DNA of 64,000 nucleotides, from assembly GCF_000012985.1 (NCBI RefSeq), contig NC_007645.1, positions 7,057,001-7,121,000 on the forward strand, read 5' to 3'. The translations under genes were made by a program, and so were the position numbers. The stretch is from Hahella chejuensis KCTC 2396 (GTDB lineage: Bacteria; Pseudomonadota; Gammaproteobacteria; Pseudomonadales; Oleiphilaceae). Below, piece by piece: positions 8,666 to 17,663 of the stretch. The notes under the pieces were generated by a model, which saw nothing but the letters and a program-made list of their open reading frames with translations, was not told the origin of the DNA and searched no databases. Each line of letters begins with the position of its first letter. Position 1 is the stretch's first letter.

Positions 8666-9913
8666 ATGAAGCACTTTCAAGATAAAGTAGTAAGATCTCT
8701 AGTGACTGGCGCAGCGCTGGCGCTGAGTAATTCCGCCCTGGCGGCAGGTTTCCAACTTGTGGAGCACAGCGCGTCAGGAATGGGCCGGGCCTACGCCGGC
8801 GAAGCCGCAATCGCCGATGACGCCAGCGTGCTGGCGGCCAACCCGGCTGCGATGTCGCTGATCGATAAAAGCACGTTCAGCGGCGCATTGAGTTTTATAG
8901 ACCCTAACGTCGAGGTTGACGGCACTCGCAACATAGGTCCTTTGCCCAATCTGGATGCGGGTAAAGACAGCGCCGCCCCAAGCGCGCTGGTTCCCGCTGT
9001 TTATTATGTACACCCCTTAAATGATCAGGTAACCGTCGGCATTGGCGCATTTTCCAACTTTGGTCTGGAAACTGACTACGGCAATGACTACGGCGCAAGC
9101 GACATCGCCAACAAAACCAGCATTACAACCGTCAATATCAATCCCAGCATCGCTTATAAGTTAAGCGACCAGTTCAGCGTGGGCTTTGGTATCAACTATG
9201 TAAAGGCGGAAGCAGAGCTTTTATCCACAATGCCTGATGGCACTGGCCCTCTGGCCAGAGCCAAGAATGTCGATCTTTCCGGCGACGGCGATACCTGGGG
9301 CTGGAATGCAGGCGTACTTTGGAACCTAAGCCAGGACACCCGCTTGGGCCTGTCCTACCGCTCCAAGCTATCCATTAAGCTGGAAGGCGATATCAAGTCG
9401 GACACCGTGGCCGCATTTAACGACAGCGGTTCATTAACGGTAGATCTGCCGGACATTACCGAGCTGTCTCTGTTCCAACGTATAAACGATCAGCTTGCCG
9501 TACACGCCAGCGTCACTTACATGGGCTGGGAAAACTTCGACAATCTGGAAGTTAAACTGAACAGCGGTCTTGATCAGGTGCTGAAAGAGGAAAACTGGGA
9601 CGATTCCATCCGTTACGCGATTGGCGCAACCTATAATGTCGACGATAACCTGACTTTGAGAGCAGGTCTGGCGCTGGACGAAACGCCTGTTGCGGAAGAA
9701 AACCGCAGCCTGAGCATCCCTGACGCGGACCGTATGTGGTACAGCATTGGCGCCACCTATAAAGTTAACGCCAACATCAGTGTCGATGCAGGTTATACCC
9801 ATTTGAACGGCGACAAGGTTTACCTGTCTGAAGAGTCTACTTTGGGTAGATTCAACGGCTCCTCCGAAGGCGACGCCAATCTGTACTCCGTACAGTTGAA
9901 CTGGGTAATGTAA
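8666..9913 (+). CDS. FadL/OmpP1-family outer-membrane transporter
   Basis: A 415-residue outer-membrane beta-barrel for uptake of long-chain fatty acids or other hydrophobic compounds. A signal peptide ends at ALA-AGFQLVEHSASGMGRAYAG, and this mature N-terminus is the FadL hatch signature, followed by DASVLAANPAAMS. The rest alternates strands and loops and ends in an aromatic-rich final strand (LYSVQLNWVM), as expected for BAM recognition. TTG at 8663 is an in-frame alternative; ATG at 8666 has GTGGA upstream. It stands alone. The nearby secreted hydrolase at 10649-12628 could release hydrophobic substrates, but no link is shown. Confidence 0.92.
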   Translation: MKHFQDKVVRSLVTGAALALSNSALAAGFQLVEHSASGMGRAYAGEAAIADDASVLAANPAAMSLIDKSTFSGALSFIDPNVEVDGTRNIGPLPNLDAGKDSAAPSALVPAVYYVHPLNDQVTVGIGAFSNFGLETDYGNDYGASDIANKTSITTVNINPSIAYKLSDQFSVGFGINYVKAEAELLSTMPDGTGPLARAKNVDLSGDGDTWGWNAGVLWNLSQDTRLGLSYRSKLSIKLEGDIKSDTVAAFNDSGSLTVDLPDITELSLFQRINDQLAVHASVTYMGWENFDNLEVKLNSGLDQVLKEENWDDSIRYAIGATYNVDDNLTLRAGLALDETPVAEENRSLSIPDADRMWYSIGATYKVNANISVDAGYTHLNGDKVYLSEESTLGRFNGSSEGDANLYSVQLNWVM

Positions 9914-9920
9914 TCCCCTC

Positions 9921-9945
9921 AAAGCGCCTGCCTCCCAGGCGCTTT
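9921..9945. terminator. Bidirectional terminator between porin and M23 peptidase genes
   Basis: AAAGCGCCTG pairs perfectly with CAGGCGCTTT across a five-base loop, followed on the plus strand by ATTTCTTTC. It sits between two convergent genes and probably serves both. Confidence 0.75.
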
Positions 9946-9967
9946 ATTTCTTTCGGGCTCGACAGCC

Positions 9968-10480
9968 TCACTTCACGCCCAATACTTCGTTGGGATCGAG
10001 AAAGAACATTTTCTTCCAGCCTTGCGTAGCGTCATCCGCCCGCCATGGGTAAGGCAGCAATGTCACGGCTGAGTAATGCAAATGAGGCGGCTTGCCTTTG
10101 GCGTTGCCAGTGTCTCCCACGGTTCCTAGCGGCGTTCCCGTTCGCACCAGATAGCCTGGATATACCGAATGATCCTTAAGATGCGCGAAGTAATGTATGC
10201 GCCACTTTGGCCCCAGCACCGCCACCACTTTTCCGCCCAAACCGAGCTCGCCGCGAAACACCACGACGCCATAAGTAGGAGACACAACCGGCGTTCCCGC
10301 ATCAGCGAAGATATCTATTCCTTTGTGCACCCCGGACTTCCCCCAGGGTTCATACCAAAATGTATTGGCGTTCCAGTCTTTGCTGGTCGCTCCCTGCACC
10401 GGTATGGTCGGAGACTCCGGCGCCACCGTCCATACGATGATTATTCCCAGTAAAATAAGCAGCGCACGTTTCTTTTTCAC
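9968..10480 (-). CDS. M23-family peptidase (LytM-like), membrane-anchored
   Basis: A 170-residue zinc metallopeptidase of the LytM/M23 fold, which cuts peptidoglycan cross-links in active members. The N-terminus MKKKRALLILLGIIIVW is one hydrophobic segment, so the enzyme is either anchored in the inner membrane or exported. The expected metal and catalytic residues are present: His52 and Asp56 (HKGIDIF), His100 (YFAHLKDHS) and the H-x-H pair His133/His135 (PPHLHYS). The domain fills almost the whole protein, with no LysM or coiled coil, so it is a minimal form. Specificity is not visible. Confidence 0.87.
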   Translation of the reverse strand: MKKKRALLILLGIIIVWTVAPESPTIPVQGATSKDWNANTFWYEPWGKSGVHKGIDIFADAGTPVVSPTYGVVVFRGELGLGGKVVAVLGPKWRIHYFAHLKDHSVYPGYLVRTGTPLGTVGDTGNAKGKPPHLHYSAVTLLPYPWRADDATQGWKKMFFLDPNEVLGVK

Positions 10481-10607
10481 AAGTCTGTCCCAGCTCTATT
10501 TCGATCGTCGCACTGGCGATAAGTCAGTCCGCGATAAGAAGATTAAAGCGCCGACCTTACAAAGTACTCAGACTCTGCGCAACCGGAGATGAAGAACAGG
10601 CGGGTTA

Positions 10608-10630
10608 ACGCCGCCAGAATGCGGCGGCGT
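10608..10630. other. Stem-loop downstream of the hydrolase gene
   Basis: ACGCCGCC and GGCGGCGT form a perfect 8-bp stem with a seven-base loop. On the minus strand a T-rich stretch precedes rather than follows the stem, so it is not a standard intrinsic terminator. It may act as a 3' stabilising structure. Confidence 0.4.
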
Positions 10631-10648
10631 CAAAACAAAAAAAAGAGT

Positions 10649-12628
10649 CTAATGGTTCATGCCGTCTTCCGCCTTACCAAGGAGCAGGGTAACGCCGGCG
10701 TCTCTGACCTGCAGCCCTTCGATTGTGATCAGGCCGTTAGGGTCGGCTTTCGCCAGCCCGCTCTGGTAGATCTCGGAGGGGTTTTCCGGGTTGGTCGCTT
10801 TATATAGATAAACGCCTTTCGGCTCCACGACGAAACTCTGTAGACCACGCAAGCTGACATCCGCCGTCACAACATCTGAGGACGCATGGGCTCTGCCCAT
10901 CTGCAGGCACTCCCTTTCCGGGTTGAAGCGTACGCACTTACGCAGACTACGCAGCTTTAGCGTCATGCGAAAACGCACTGGCGTGTCGATAACCGTATGC
11001 ATGTCCCATGTCAGATAGCCGTTGAGGACACCCACTGCATCGCCGTCCATTGGCGAGCCGGCGCCGGGATCATCCGCGCCTTGTACATTGGTGAACACCG
11101 GATAACTTTGATTTTTGCGGTAAGCGTAAATCGTGGAGAAATCGATCATGGGGTCCCACTCGCCGCCCACTGGCGTATGGGCTTTACCGCCCTTAACGCG
11201 CTGGTCCCAAAAGAAATAACCCAACTGCTTATTGGCTTCCATGGTGTGGTAGAACTCCGGTTTTTCATCCCAGCTGACGACATTGTCGTTCTTACCGTTG
11301 ATGACATACATAATCGGTAAGTCAGCCCGGGCGTGATCCACCAGGTAACTCAGGTTCAGGCGGTCATAGATCCATACGCCTTCTGTGTCTACAAACACCG
11401 TACTGGACGGTATATCGCCCCATAAATGATCTCCGTAGCAGCGCTCAGTTTCGCCTATATCCCATTGATCGCTCTGTTCGCTATAAGACGCGGCGAAGTT
11501 GAATTTAGGCGCGCTGGCCATAACCGCCGCGAAGATTTCCGGCGACGCCACCGCAGTGAATAGTGCGCCGATGCCGCCCATGGAATAGCCCCCGGCATAT
11601 ACCCGATTGGGATCAATGACCGGTTTCAACTCCTCACCCTCCTTGATCAGCCGTCCCTTCAACCAGCTGATGATATGCAGCACCCGTTGTCGGCTGTAAT
11701 CGCGGATAATCACTTGTCCGTTGCTATTACGGGGCAGCTCTTTGGCGCTGCAATTACGAATGCCCAGACGATCCGGATAGCCATACCAGAAGTCATTCAC
11801 AAACTCCACCGGCCCTCTTTCACAGGAAGGTTGGGTTGCGTCTCCGCCGCAGGCGTCGAGCAGATTGGTGTTGAAGTTTTCCGGGTAGTAAACGATCTCG
11901 TCTTCGGCGGGGTTGTCGAAAGCGCCGGGTTTCACCTCAAACTCAGGCGTCTTGGCCGGGTCTGCGCGTCGTGGATGAAAGCCGACAAACAAGGGTTGGT
12001 CTGGCTTGCTGAGATCGCCCTCTATGCCAAAAGTGAACGGATAACTGGGCGTGTTGGAGAAGGCTTTCTGCACGGCGGTGTCATAATGCGCGCCCCAATG
12101 AGTGAAATAGTGCACGCCGCCTGCATTCTCCTGCAGAAAAGGGACGGTTTTCGCGACTCTTTCATTGCTGACCTCGCAGCCGAAAGCGACCTCCTCTACG
12201 GATTCAAGTCGCTGACCGCCCCGGTTGGGGAACACGGCGTAATAGGCAGTGGCGGTATACTGCCTGATGGTATGCGCATACAGACCTTCGCCTTTGGTCA
12301 TCGGAAAGAACGGCGTCAGAAACGGCCGTCCCGATCTTCGTTTATTCAGCCCAGAGCCGAATTCAGCGTCGCCGAGCAGCTCCGCATCACCCACCAATAC
12401 GGTCTGTGAAGCCTCATTCACCTGAAAAGGCTGCGTTCCCCGATATATCTGGTAGCGTACAGTGGGGTCGTTAATTTCATTCCATTTGAGAAAAGTCTGG
12501 CCATCGCCATAGGAACAGACTAGGTCTGCGGCGAACGCCGGTGCGGATATCATGGCGGTGATAAAAAAAACGCTGACGACTTTCCTCAAAGCCAGACAAG
12601 CGCCTGGCTTCTCCTGATCCATGTTCAT
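10649..12628 (-). CDS. Secreted alpha/beta hydrolase, probable esterase or depolymerase
   Basis: A 659-residue exported protein. After about 34 residues of signal (ending SAPAFA) comes a fibronectin-type-III-like segment (TFLKWNEINDPTVRYQIYRG), and the middle carries an alpha/beta-hydrolase core. RVYAGGYSMGGIGALFTAVA at about residues 340-360 holds the G-x-S-x-G nucleophile elbow. A later YVINGKNDNVVSW fits the acid loop, and KGGKAHTPVGGEWDP is a plausible His region. The size and layout resemble large secreted esterases and polyhydroxyalkanoate-depolymerase-like proteins, but no substrate-binding domain could be named. AAGGG precedes the ATG at 12628; an ATG two codons later is also possible. 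Function beyond hydrolase is inference. Confidence 0.75.
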   Translation of the reverse strand: MNMDQEKPGACLALRKVVSVFFITAMISAPAFAADLVCSYGDGQTFLKWNEINDPTVRYQIYRGTQPFQVNEASQTVLVGDAELLGDAEFGSGLNKRRSGRPFLTPFFPMTKGEGLYAHTIRQYTATAYYAVFPNRGGQRLESVEEVAFGCEVSNERVAKTVPFLQENAGGVHYFTHWGAHYDTAVQKAFSNTPSYPFTFGIEGDLSKPDQPLFVGFHPRRADPAKTPEFEVKPGAFDNPAEDEIVYYPENFNTNLLDACGGDATQPSCERGPVEFVNDFWYGYPDRLGIRNCSAKELPRNSNGQVIIRDYSRQRVLHIISWLKGRLIKEGEELKPVIDPNRVYAGGYSMGGIGALFTAVASPEIFAAVMASAPKFNFAASYSEQSDQWDIGETERCYGDHLWGDIPSSTVFVDTEGVWIYDRLNLSYLVDHARADLPIMYVINGKNDNVVSWDEKPEFYHTMEANKQLGYFFWDQRVKGGKAHTPVGGEWDPMIDFSTIYAYRKNQSYPVFTNVQGADDPGAGSPMDGDAVGVLNGYLTWDMHTVIDTPVRFRMTLKLRSLRKCVRFNPERECLQMGRAHASSDVVTADVSLRGLQSFVVEPKGVYLYKATNPENPSEIYQSGLAKADPNGLITIEGLQVRDAGVTLLLGKAEDGMNH

Positions 12629-13231
12629 AAATCATTCCCTTCTTGTTGTGATGTGACATCATCGGTAAGGCGCGCCGGAGTTATCCAACCGCCTGCAAAG
12701 GGAACGTAAACCGCAGACTGCGAACATCTAACCTGGACCGGGTCGTCGCATCCATTACTGCGTTAACAACTCATTCGTCACTGCTCAGTGGGCGATCACA
12801 ATAATGCGCACGCATCCCACAAGGAGAGATTTCCTTTCTCCCCGGTCTCCGGGCCGTCGCCGTTCGCGTCCCCATCTGACCGACATCATGTTTCATTAAC
12901 CAGGCAGACAAATAGCCTCCTTCTATTTGTCTGCAACGACAGGACCTGCACATGTCAGGTCCTGTCTCCCGCGGCTAAGCGCCGCGCAGGCGCATCCATG
13001 CGCCTCACTATTAACAAGAAGCTGACTGCTGGAACCGTTCCTTCACGCCATCCTCAACTATTGGAAGATGTCCCCAGCCTCATCGCAATTGTAACGGGGT
13101 AAAACGATAATTCCACTCTTTTCAAAAGCTTAGCAAAGATCAGACCGATGTTTAGGCGCTCCGTATTATTTACCCAGGCGGATGGCCGCAATAGCGCCTT
13201 TCTTATTACGTCCCAACCCGCAAACGCCTTG
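12629..13231. other. 600-base gene-free region with a cluster of stem-loops
   Basis: No convincing gene was seen. At 12904-13005 four perfect hairpins follow one another: a 12-bp stem (12904-12915 with 12923-12934), an 11-bp stem (12938-12948 with 12956-12966), a 6-bp stem (12970-12975 with 12981-12986) and an 8-bp stem (12988-12995 with 12998-13005). Two smaller ones lie at 12823-12841 and 12841-12853. The arms are unrelated to each other, so this is not a simple repeat. A structured RNA, a processed untranslated region or a decayed element are all possible. Confidence 0.55.
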
Positions 13232-13702
13232 TCACCAGCCTTGTTTGGTCACCATCAGATAGAAAATTCCAATAACGGCGAAAAACGCCGGCCAGCCCAG
13301 CGCATACCAGATCCGCATGTAGGCGCGATGGGGGTAATTGAAGCCTGTTCCTTCCCGTAGCGCCGTTTCCGCCCCACGGGCCACCTGTATCTGCAGCCAG
13401 ACCACTGGCAGCCAGCACAGTCCCACCAGGATGAACAACGCCAGGCTCATCCATATCCAGGGCGTGCTGTAGGGAATGTTGAGCCAATGCAGCATCAGGA
13501 AGCCAGTCAGCGGCTGGATAATCACCGCCGGGGTGGTGAACAGCCAGTCCGCCAGCACCACGTTGCGAGCCACTACGGCGATAACCCGCACATCACCGCT
13601 ACAATCCGCCCGCCACATGTAAAACGCCGTTCCCAGTCCCGTACCAAACAGCAAGGTGGAGGAAAGGATGTGAATCAGTTTGACCAGGGGATACCACTCC
13701 AT
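13232..13702 (-). CDS. DUF2269-family integral membrane protein
   Basis: A 156-residue protein with four predicted membrane helices, matching the DUF2269 pattern: KLIHILSSTLLFGTGLGTAFYM in the first helix with conserved His, RNVVLADWLFTTPAVIIQPLTG in the second, and a C-terminal helix ending YLMVTKQGW. The family function is unknown. It is the last gene of a three-gene operon and starts 15 bases after the epimerase stop codon, with AGAGAGG upstream. The same operon carries a DoxX-like membrane segment, so the two products may act in the same membrane. Confidence 0.85.
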   Translation of the reverse strand: MEWYPLVKLIHILSSTLLFGTGLGTAFYMWRADCSGDVRVIAVVARNVVLADWLFTTPAVIIQPLTGFLMLHWLNIPYSTPWIWMSLALFILVGLCWLPVVWLQIQVARGAETALREGTGFNYPHRAYMRIWYALGWPAFFAVIGIFYLMVTKQGW

Positions 13703-13717
13703 ACGACAACGCCTCTC

Positions 13718-15028
13718 TTAACGCAGCTTTTCCACAACCAGAAACAGGCCCAACAAACACAGCAATGGCAGGTTCTTCAGCAGTCCGCCCAAAGGCTCCA
13801 GCCACAACGCCGGCGCCAACGCACCTAAAGTCAGCGTATATCCCAACACGCACAGGAGCATCCATTGTCCAACCAGCGCCATATGGCGGCGACTCAACAA
13901 GAGCGCTCCGAGAACGATATCCAGTATGCTGGTGAACCACACCATGGGCCGCCAAAGAGTCTCAGGCAGACTTATCGCCTTCAGAACAGGCTCGAACGCC
14001 TCAGGTCGCGCAGCGAATCCGGCGACGCCAGACAACAGCCACACTACAACCAGCGTGAGCCAGACGGGCTCGCGCAACAGGTAAAGTCGGGCGTGCCAGC
14101 GGTCTTGTACAAAGCTGGCGGAAGTTTGTAAATACCCCTTCACTGAGCGCGGCGCATAGTCAAATTTCTCACAAGCCTGCTCATAAGCGCCCGGCTCAGC
14201 ATAGCTTCCCCGCTTCAGCATGCCCCATACCGTATCATTAAGAGGGCCCGCTCCCAGCCGCTGCCCTATCCAGGCCACCAGGCCGATTAACGATATGGGA
14301 ACAGCAACCAGTTTCGCAGCGGGAAACTTCAACCATCGCCGCATCAGCGTGAGATATTCCCGCAATGTGATGACTTCCGGCCCCACGGTATAAGCCACGC
14401 CACTGGAGCGCGCCAAGCTTTGCGCATCATCCGTCCGCGTGGCTGCTTGCGCTACGACGCTCGCCAAATCCTCCAGCAGAATCGGTTGGATCTTCTGATC
14501 GCCGGAACCGGGGATGAACAGCAGGTAAGGCAAAGCCGCCAGGGCCCGTAGCAAAGAAGTGCCGCCATAAGAGCCTCTTTCTGACAACACTACCGAAGGA
14601 CGCAGCACCACTGCGGTGGGCAGTGCCCGCATGAGGTAATCGTCAAACTTGTGTTTGGACGTGATAAAACCGCCGTCCTGCTCCGTCCCCAACGCCGAAA
14701 TCTGCACAAAACGCTCAACGCCGTTCTGCAGGCAGGCTTCCACCAATGCTTTCGGCGCCTGAAAATGCACCAGATCAAAGTCGCCTTTACGCGACTCCCG
14801 CAAAATGCCGGCGCAATTAATCACAGCATCGACGCCGCGCAGCATAGGGGACCAATCTTCCATGCGGGTGAGGTGTTGCAGATCCGCCTGAATGAAGGTG
14901 ACGGAATCTGAGACGGGGATATTCGCTCGCCGTCTCGCCACCGCCACCACCTGACAGCCCTGTTCCAACAGCTTCTCCAGAACGACGCTGGCGATAAACC
15001 CGCCTGCGCCAGTCAGCAGTATTTTCAT
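13718..15028 (-). CDS. NAD(P)-dependent epimerase/dehydratase fused to a DoxX-like membrane domain
   Basis: A 436-residue fusion. Residues 1-290 form an atypical short-chain dehydrogenase of the NmrA/NDUFA9-like type: MKILLTGAGGFIASVV carries the dinucleotide loop G-x-x-G-F-I, and the usual catalytic Tyr-x-x-x-Lys is replaced by the degenerate SKHKFDDYL region. Residues about 310-436 contain four hydrophobic helices matching the DoxX-like half of this protein family. ATG at 15028 overlaps the stop of the TetR gene as ATGA and has GGAGGAG upstream, so translation is coupled. The substrate is unknown. Regulation by the TetR protein is likely. Confidence 0.87.
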   Translation of the reverse strand: MKILLTGAGGFIASVVLEKLLEQGCQVVAVARRRANIPVSDSVTFIQADLQHLTRMEDWSPMLRGVDAVINCAGILRESRKGDFDLVHFQAPKALVEACLQNGVERFVQISALGTEQDGGFITSKHKFDDYLMRALPTAVVLRPSVVLSERGSYGGTSLLRALAALPYLLFIPGSGDQKIQPILLEDLASVVAQAATRTDDAQSLARSSGVAYTVGPEVITLREYLTLMRRWLKFPAAKLVAVPISLIGLVAWIGQRLGAGPLNDTVWGMLKRGSYAEPGAYEQACEKFDYAPRSVKGYLQTSASFVQDRWHARLYLLREPVWLTLVVVWLLSGVAGFAARPEAFEPVLKAISLPETLWRPMVWFTSILDIVLGALLLSRRHMALVGQWMLLCVLGYTLTLGALAPALWLEPLGGLLKNLPLLCLLGLFLVVEKLR

Positions 15029-15504
15029 GAGCCTTCTCCTCCGTGACTGAGTCTTGTCCACAGCTCATGGCTGACTCTGGCCTGTAACAAAGCAATGTCA
15101 TCTGCAGATAACTGATGATTTTTCCCGTATTTATCTACAATTTCTCGCCATTTAGCATCATATTCTTGCCAGAACCGCTGCGCGGTCGTCTCAAAACGCC
15201 AGCCCTCACCGATAATCAAACGATACATAGCGACACTCTCGCCACGCCACCACTCTCGCTTTAACTCCCGCCACAGGGCCGCCTCATCATTGCATTCCGG
15301 CATGATCGGGCGTTGCGCAACGAGCCAAGCGTCGATAACGGCGTCAATTAGCTGGGATTTGTCGGGAAAATGGTTGTATACCGTCGGCTTCGATACTTTG
15401 CAGGCATTGACCACCATATCAATCGATGTCCCCTTGAAGCCCTGCTCCAGAAAAATCCCTGTCGCCGTCTCAATAATAAAATCTCGCTTCGATGCTCTTG
15501 CCAT
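15025..15504 (-). CDS. TetR-family transcriptional regulator
   Basis: A 159-residue repressor, short for the family. The helix-turn-helix is at residues about 10-55: IIETATGIFLEQGFKGTSIDMVVNACKVSKPTVYNHFPDKSQL. The C-terminal ligand domain resembles the branch with a TetR_C AefR-like ending. It heads the operon with the epimerase and DUF2269 genes. A perfect palindrome lies 23 bases upstream of its start, in the region shared with divergent trpB, so it probably represses itself and might also affect trpBA. Confidence 0.92.
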   Translation of the reverse strand: MARASKRDFIIETATGIFLEQGFKGTSIDMVVNACKVSKPTVYNHFPDKSQLIDAVIDAWLVAQRPIMPECNDEAALWRELKREWWRGESVAMYRLIIGEGWRFETTAQRFWQEYDAKWREIVDKYGKNHQLSADDIALLQARVSHELWTRLSHGGEGS

Positions 15505-15522
15505 GCTCAGAATTTCGCTTTA

Positions 15523-15547
15523 TTTTAACTAAACAGTTTAGTTTAAA
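15523..15547. promoter_or_regulatory. Palindromic operator for the TetR repressor
   Basis: AACTAAAC (15527-15534), a central A, and GTTTAGTT (15536-15543) form a perfect 17-base palindrome. After one mismatch the symmetry continues for three more bases on each side. Position between the TetR start and trpB, and half-site shape, fit a TetR-family operator. Confidence 0.75.
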
Positions 15548-15601
15548 TTGAACTGCTCTCATTATGCCTCATGGGCTCGAATAATACAGGAGAAAATCGC
15601 C

Positions 15602-16882
15602 ATGATCCGCAGCAACAACGGTATGTTCGGCAGCTTTGGCGGCCGTTACGCCCCGGAAATACTGACGCCAGCTCTAATAGAGCTGGAACGCCTATTTTTC
15701 AGTTTGCGCGACGATCCTGACTTCTGGCGAGAATATCAGACCCTGGCGCAGCAATTCAGCGGCAGACCCACTCCTCTCACACCCTGCGAGCGTCTGTCCC
15801 GGGAAATTGGCGGCGCGCAGATCTGGTTGAAACGGGAAGACCTCAACCACTCCGGCGCCCACAAAGTGAATAACGTACTGGGACAAGGTTTGCTGGTGCG
15901 CCGCATGGGCAAACGCAGAGTGATCGCCGAAACCGGCGCCGGACAGCATGGACTCGCCACTGCGATCATGGCTGCCCGTTTGGGCCTTGAGTGTCGTATT
16001 TACATGGGCGAGGACGACATTGAGCGTCAGTACGGCAATGTGTTCTGGATGCGCCGCCTGGGCGCGGAAGTCATTCCCGTCGCCACCGGCGCACGCACTT
16101 TGAAAGAAGCCATGGACGAGGCGTTGCGCGATTGGGCCGCCAGTTTTGAAGACACCCACTACGTGCTCGGCACCGCCTGCGGACCTGCGCCTTTCCCGGA
16201 GCTGGTAGCTTATTTCCAGAGCATTATCGGCAAGGAGTTACAGCAACAGGCGCTGTCTCAAATCGGTCGTAATCCGGACAGCGTCGTGGCCTGTGTCGGC
16301 GGCGGCAGCAACGCCCTGGGCGCATTCGCGCCCTTTATTGAGCGGCACGATGTCGAATTGGTAGGCGTGGAAGCCGGCGGACGCAGTCGCGAGGAGGGTC
16401 AGCACTCTATTCGCCTGCAAGAAGGAACCGGCGAAGACGGCATCGCCCAAGGCTTCAAAACGCTGTTTTTACAGGACGCCGACGGACAGCTTGGACACAC
16501 GCACAGCGTGGCGGCGGGACTGGATTACGTCGGCGTATCGCCAATCCTGGCCGACCTCACCCAACGCGGGCGATTAACGCCAGATTCCGCAACCGACGAG
16601 GAAGCATTGGCGGCGTTTGAAACGTTATTGCGATATGAGGGCATCATCCCGGCGCTGGAATCCTCCCACGCACTGGCGGGCGGGTTCCGCCGCGCAGCGC
16701 AAATGTCCCCGCAGCAGCATATGGTGATAAACCTGAGCGGACGCGGCGACAAGGACATTTTCAACGTGGCCCGCGCCTTCCCTCATCCAGATTGGTCCGC
16801 CTTCCTGCAACGCGAGTTGGCGCGTCAGCCTGACTTCACAACGCAAACAACTCAAGGGGAGAGCGCCACCGATGTTGCCTGA
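15602..16882 (+). CDS. trpB: Tryptophan synthase beta chain
   Basis: This PLP enzyme condenses indole with serine to make tryptophan. The 426-residue product has the expected landmarks: GMFGSFGGRYAPEIL at the N-terminus, HSGAHKVNN with the PLP-binding Lys88, ETGAGQHG with the catalytic Glu, and GGGSNALGAF for the PLP phosphate. ATG at 15602 follows AGGAG; an in-frame upstream start at 15548 runs into the operator region and is rejected. It overlaps trpA by 11 bases. The pair lacks trpF or other trp genes nearby and faces a TetR operon, an unusual setting. The beta chain itself looks active. Confidence 0.95.
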   Translation: MIRSNNGMFGSFGGRYAPEILTPALIELERLFFSLRDDPDFWREYQTLAQQFSGRPTPLTPCERLSREIGGAQIWLKREDLNHSGAHKVNNVLGQGLLVRRMGKRRVIAETGAGQHGLATAIMAARLGLECRIYMGEDDIERQYGNVFWMRRLGAEVIPVATGARTLKEAMDEALRDWAASFEDTHYVLGTACGPAPFPELVAYFQSIIGKELQQQALSQIGRNPDSVVACVGGGSNALGAFAPFIERHDVELVGVEAGGRSREEGQHSIRLQEGTGEDGIAQGFKTLFLQDADGQLGHTHSVAAGLDYVGVSPILADLTQRGRLTPDSATDEEALAAFETLLRYEGIIPALESSHALAGGFRRAAQMSPQQHMVINLSGRGDKDIFNVARAFPHPDWSAFLQRELARQPDFTTQTTQGESATDVA

Positions 16883-17651
16883 AAGAAAACCAGAAGAGCT
16901 GTTAGTGATGTCCCACGCGGTGGTGGGCTACCCCTCTCTTGAGGCCAACCTGCCGGCGATTGATGCATTGGTCGTCGCCGGGGTGAAAATGATCGAACTG
17001 CAAATTCCGTTCAGCGACCCGGTGGCGGACGGCCCGACACTGGCTCACGCCTGCCATGTCGCCCTCAAGAATGGAGGCGGCGTTAAACAGGCGCTGGCGT
17101 TAGCGGCGCAAGTGTCACGACGTCACCCACAGGTGAGCTTTCTGTTAATGAGCTACCTCAACCCTCTCTACCGTTACGGTCTTGATCGCTTATTCACCGA
17201 TGCGGCCGAAGCTGGCGTGAAAGGGCTGATCATACCGGACCTGCCTGTGGAAGCGCTGGAGCCGCATTTACCCCTGCTGGATAAGCTTGGGCTAGCGCCA
17301 ATCATGATGGTGACGCCCGTTACCCCCCCGGAACGTCTGCAACGCATTAGCAACGCCGCGCGGGGCATGCTCTACGTGGTTGCCCGCACCGGCGTCACCG
17401 GCTCCCAAACCCGCTGGGACGCTGAGTTCGATGAATATATTGCGCGACTCAGAGGCTATACCACTCTGCCTCTCGCAGTTGGCTTTGGTGTGCGTAGCGC
17501 TGAGGATTTGCGTCAACTGAGAGGACGGGTAGAAGTAGCGGCGGTCTGTTCCCGTTACATCGAGTGGCAAGGCGAACTCGGGGGAGAGGCTGCCGCTGAG
17601 CGTATGGCGGAATTATGCGAAGCGGCGGGCGCCATTCCAGCGATGGCGTAA
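16872..17651 (+). CDS. trpA: Tryptophan synthase alpha chain, divergent
   Basis: The alpha chain cleaves indole-3-glycerol phosphate to indole, which tunnels to TrpB. The 259-residue product keeps catalytic Glu42 and Asp53 in IELQIPFSDPVADGPT, where most TrpA proteins have IELGIPFSDP. Loop 6 is present as ARTGVTGSQ. The phosphate-binding end is altered: after VGFGVRSAEDL the usual GSAIV-type motif is replaced by VCSRYIE. The protein is therefore more divergent than its TrpB partner. It could be a specialised paralogue, or simply an unusual lineage. Start ATG lies inside the end of trpB, which implies coupled translation. Confidence 0.88.
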   Translation: MLPERKPEELLVMSHAVVGYPSLEANLPAIDALVVAGVKMIELQIPFSDPVADGPTLAHACHVALKNGGGVKQALALAAQVSRRHPQVSFLLMSYLNPLYRYGLDRLFTDAAEAGVKGLIIPDLPVEALEPHLPLLDKLGLAPIMMVTPVTPPERLQRISNAARGMLYVVARTGVTGSQTRWDAEFDEYIARLRGYTTLPLAVGFGVRSAEDLRQLRGRVEVAAVCSRYIEWQGELGGEAAAERMAELCEAAGAIPAMA

Positions 17652-17663
17652 CCCGGCGCTATC

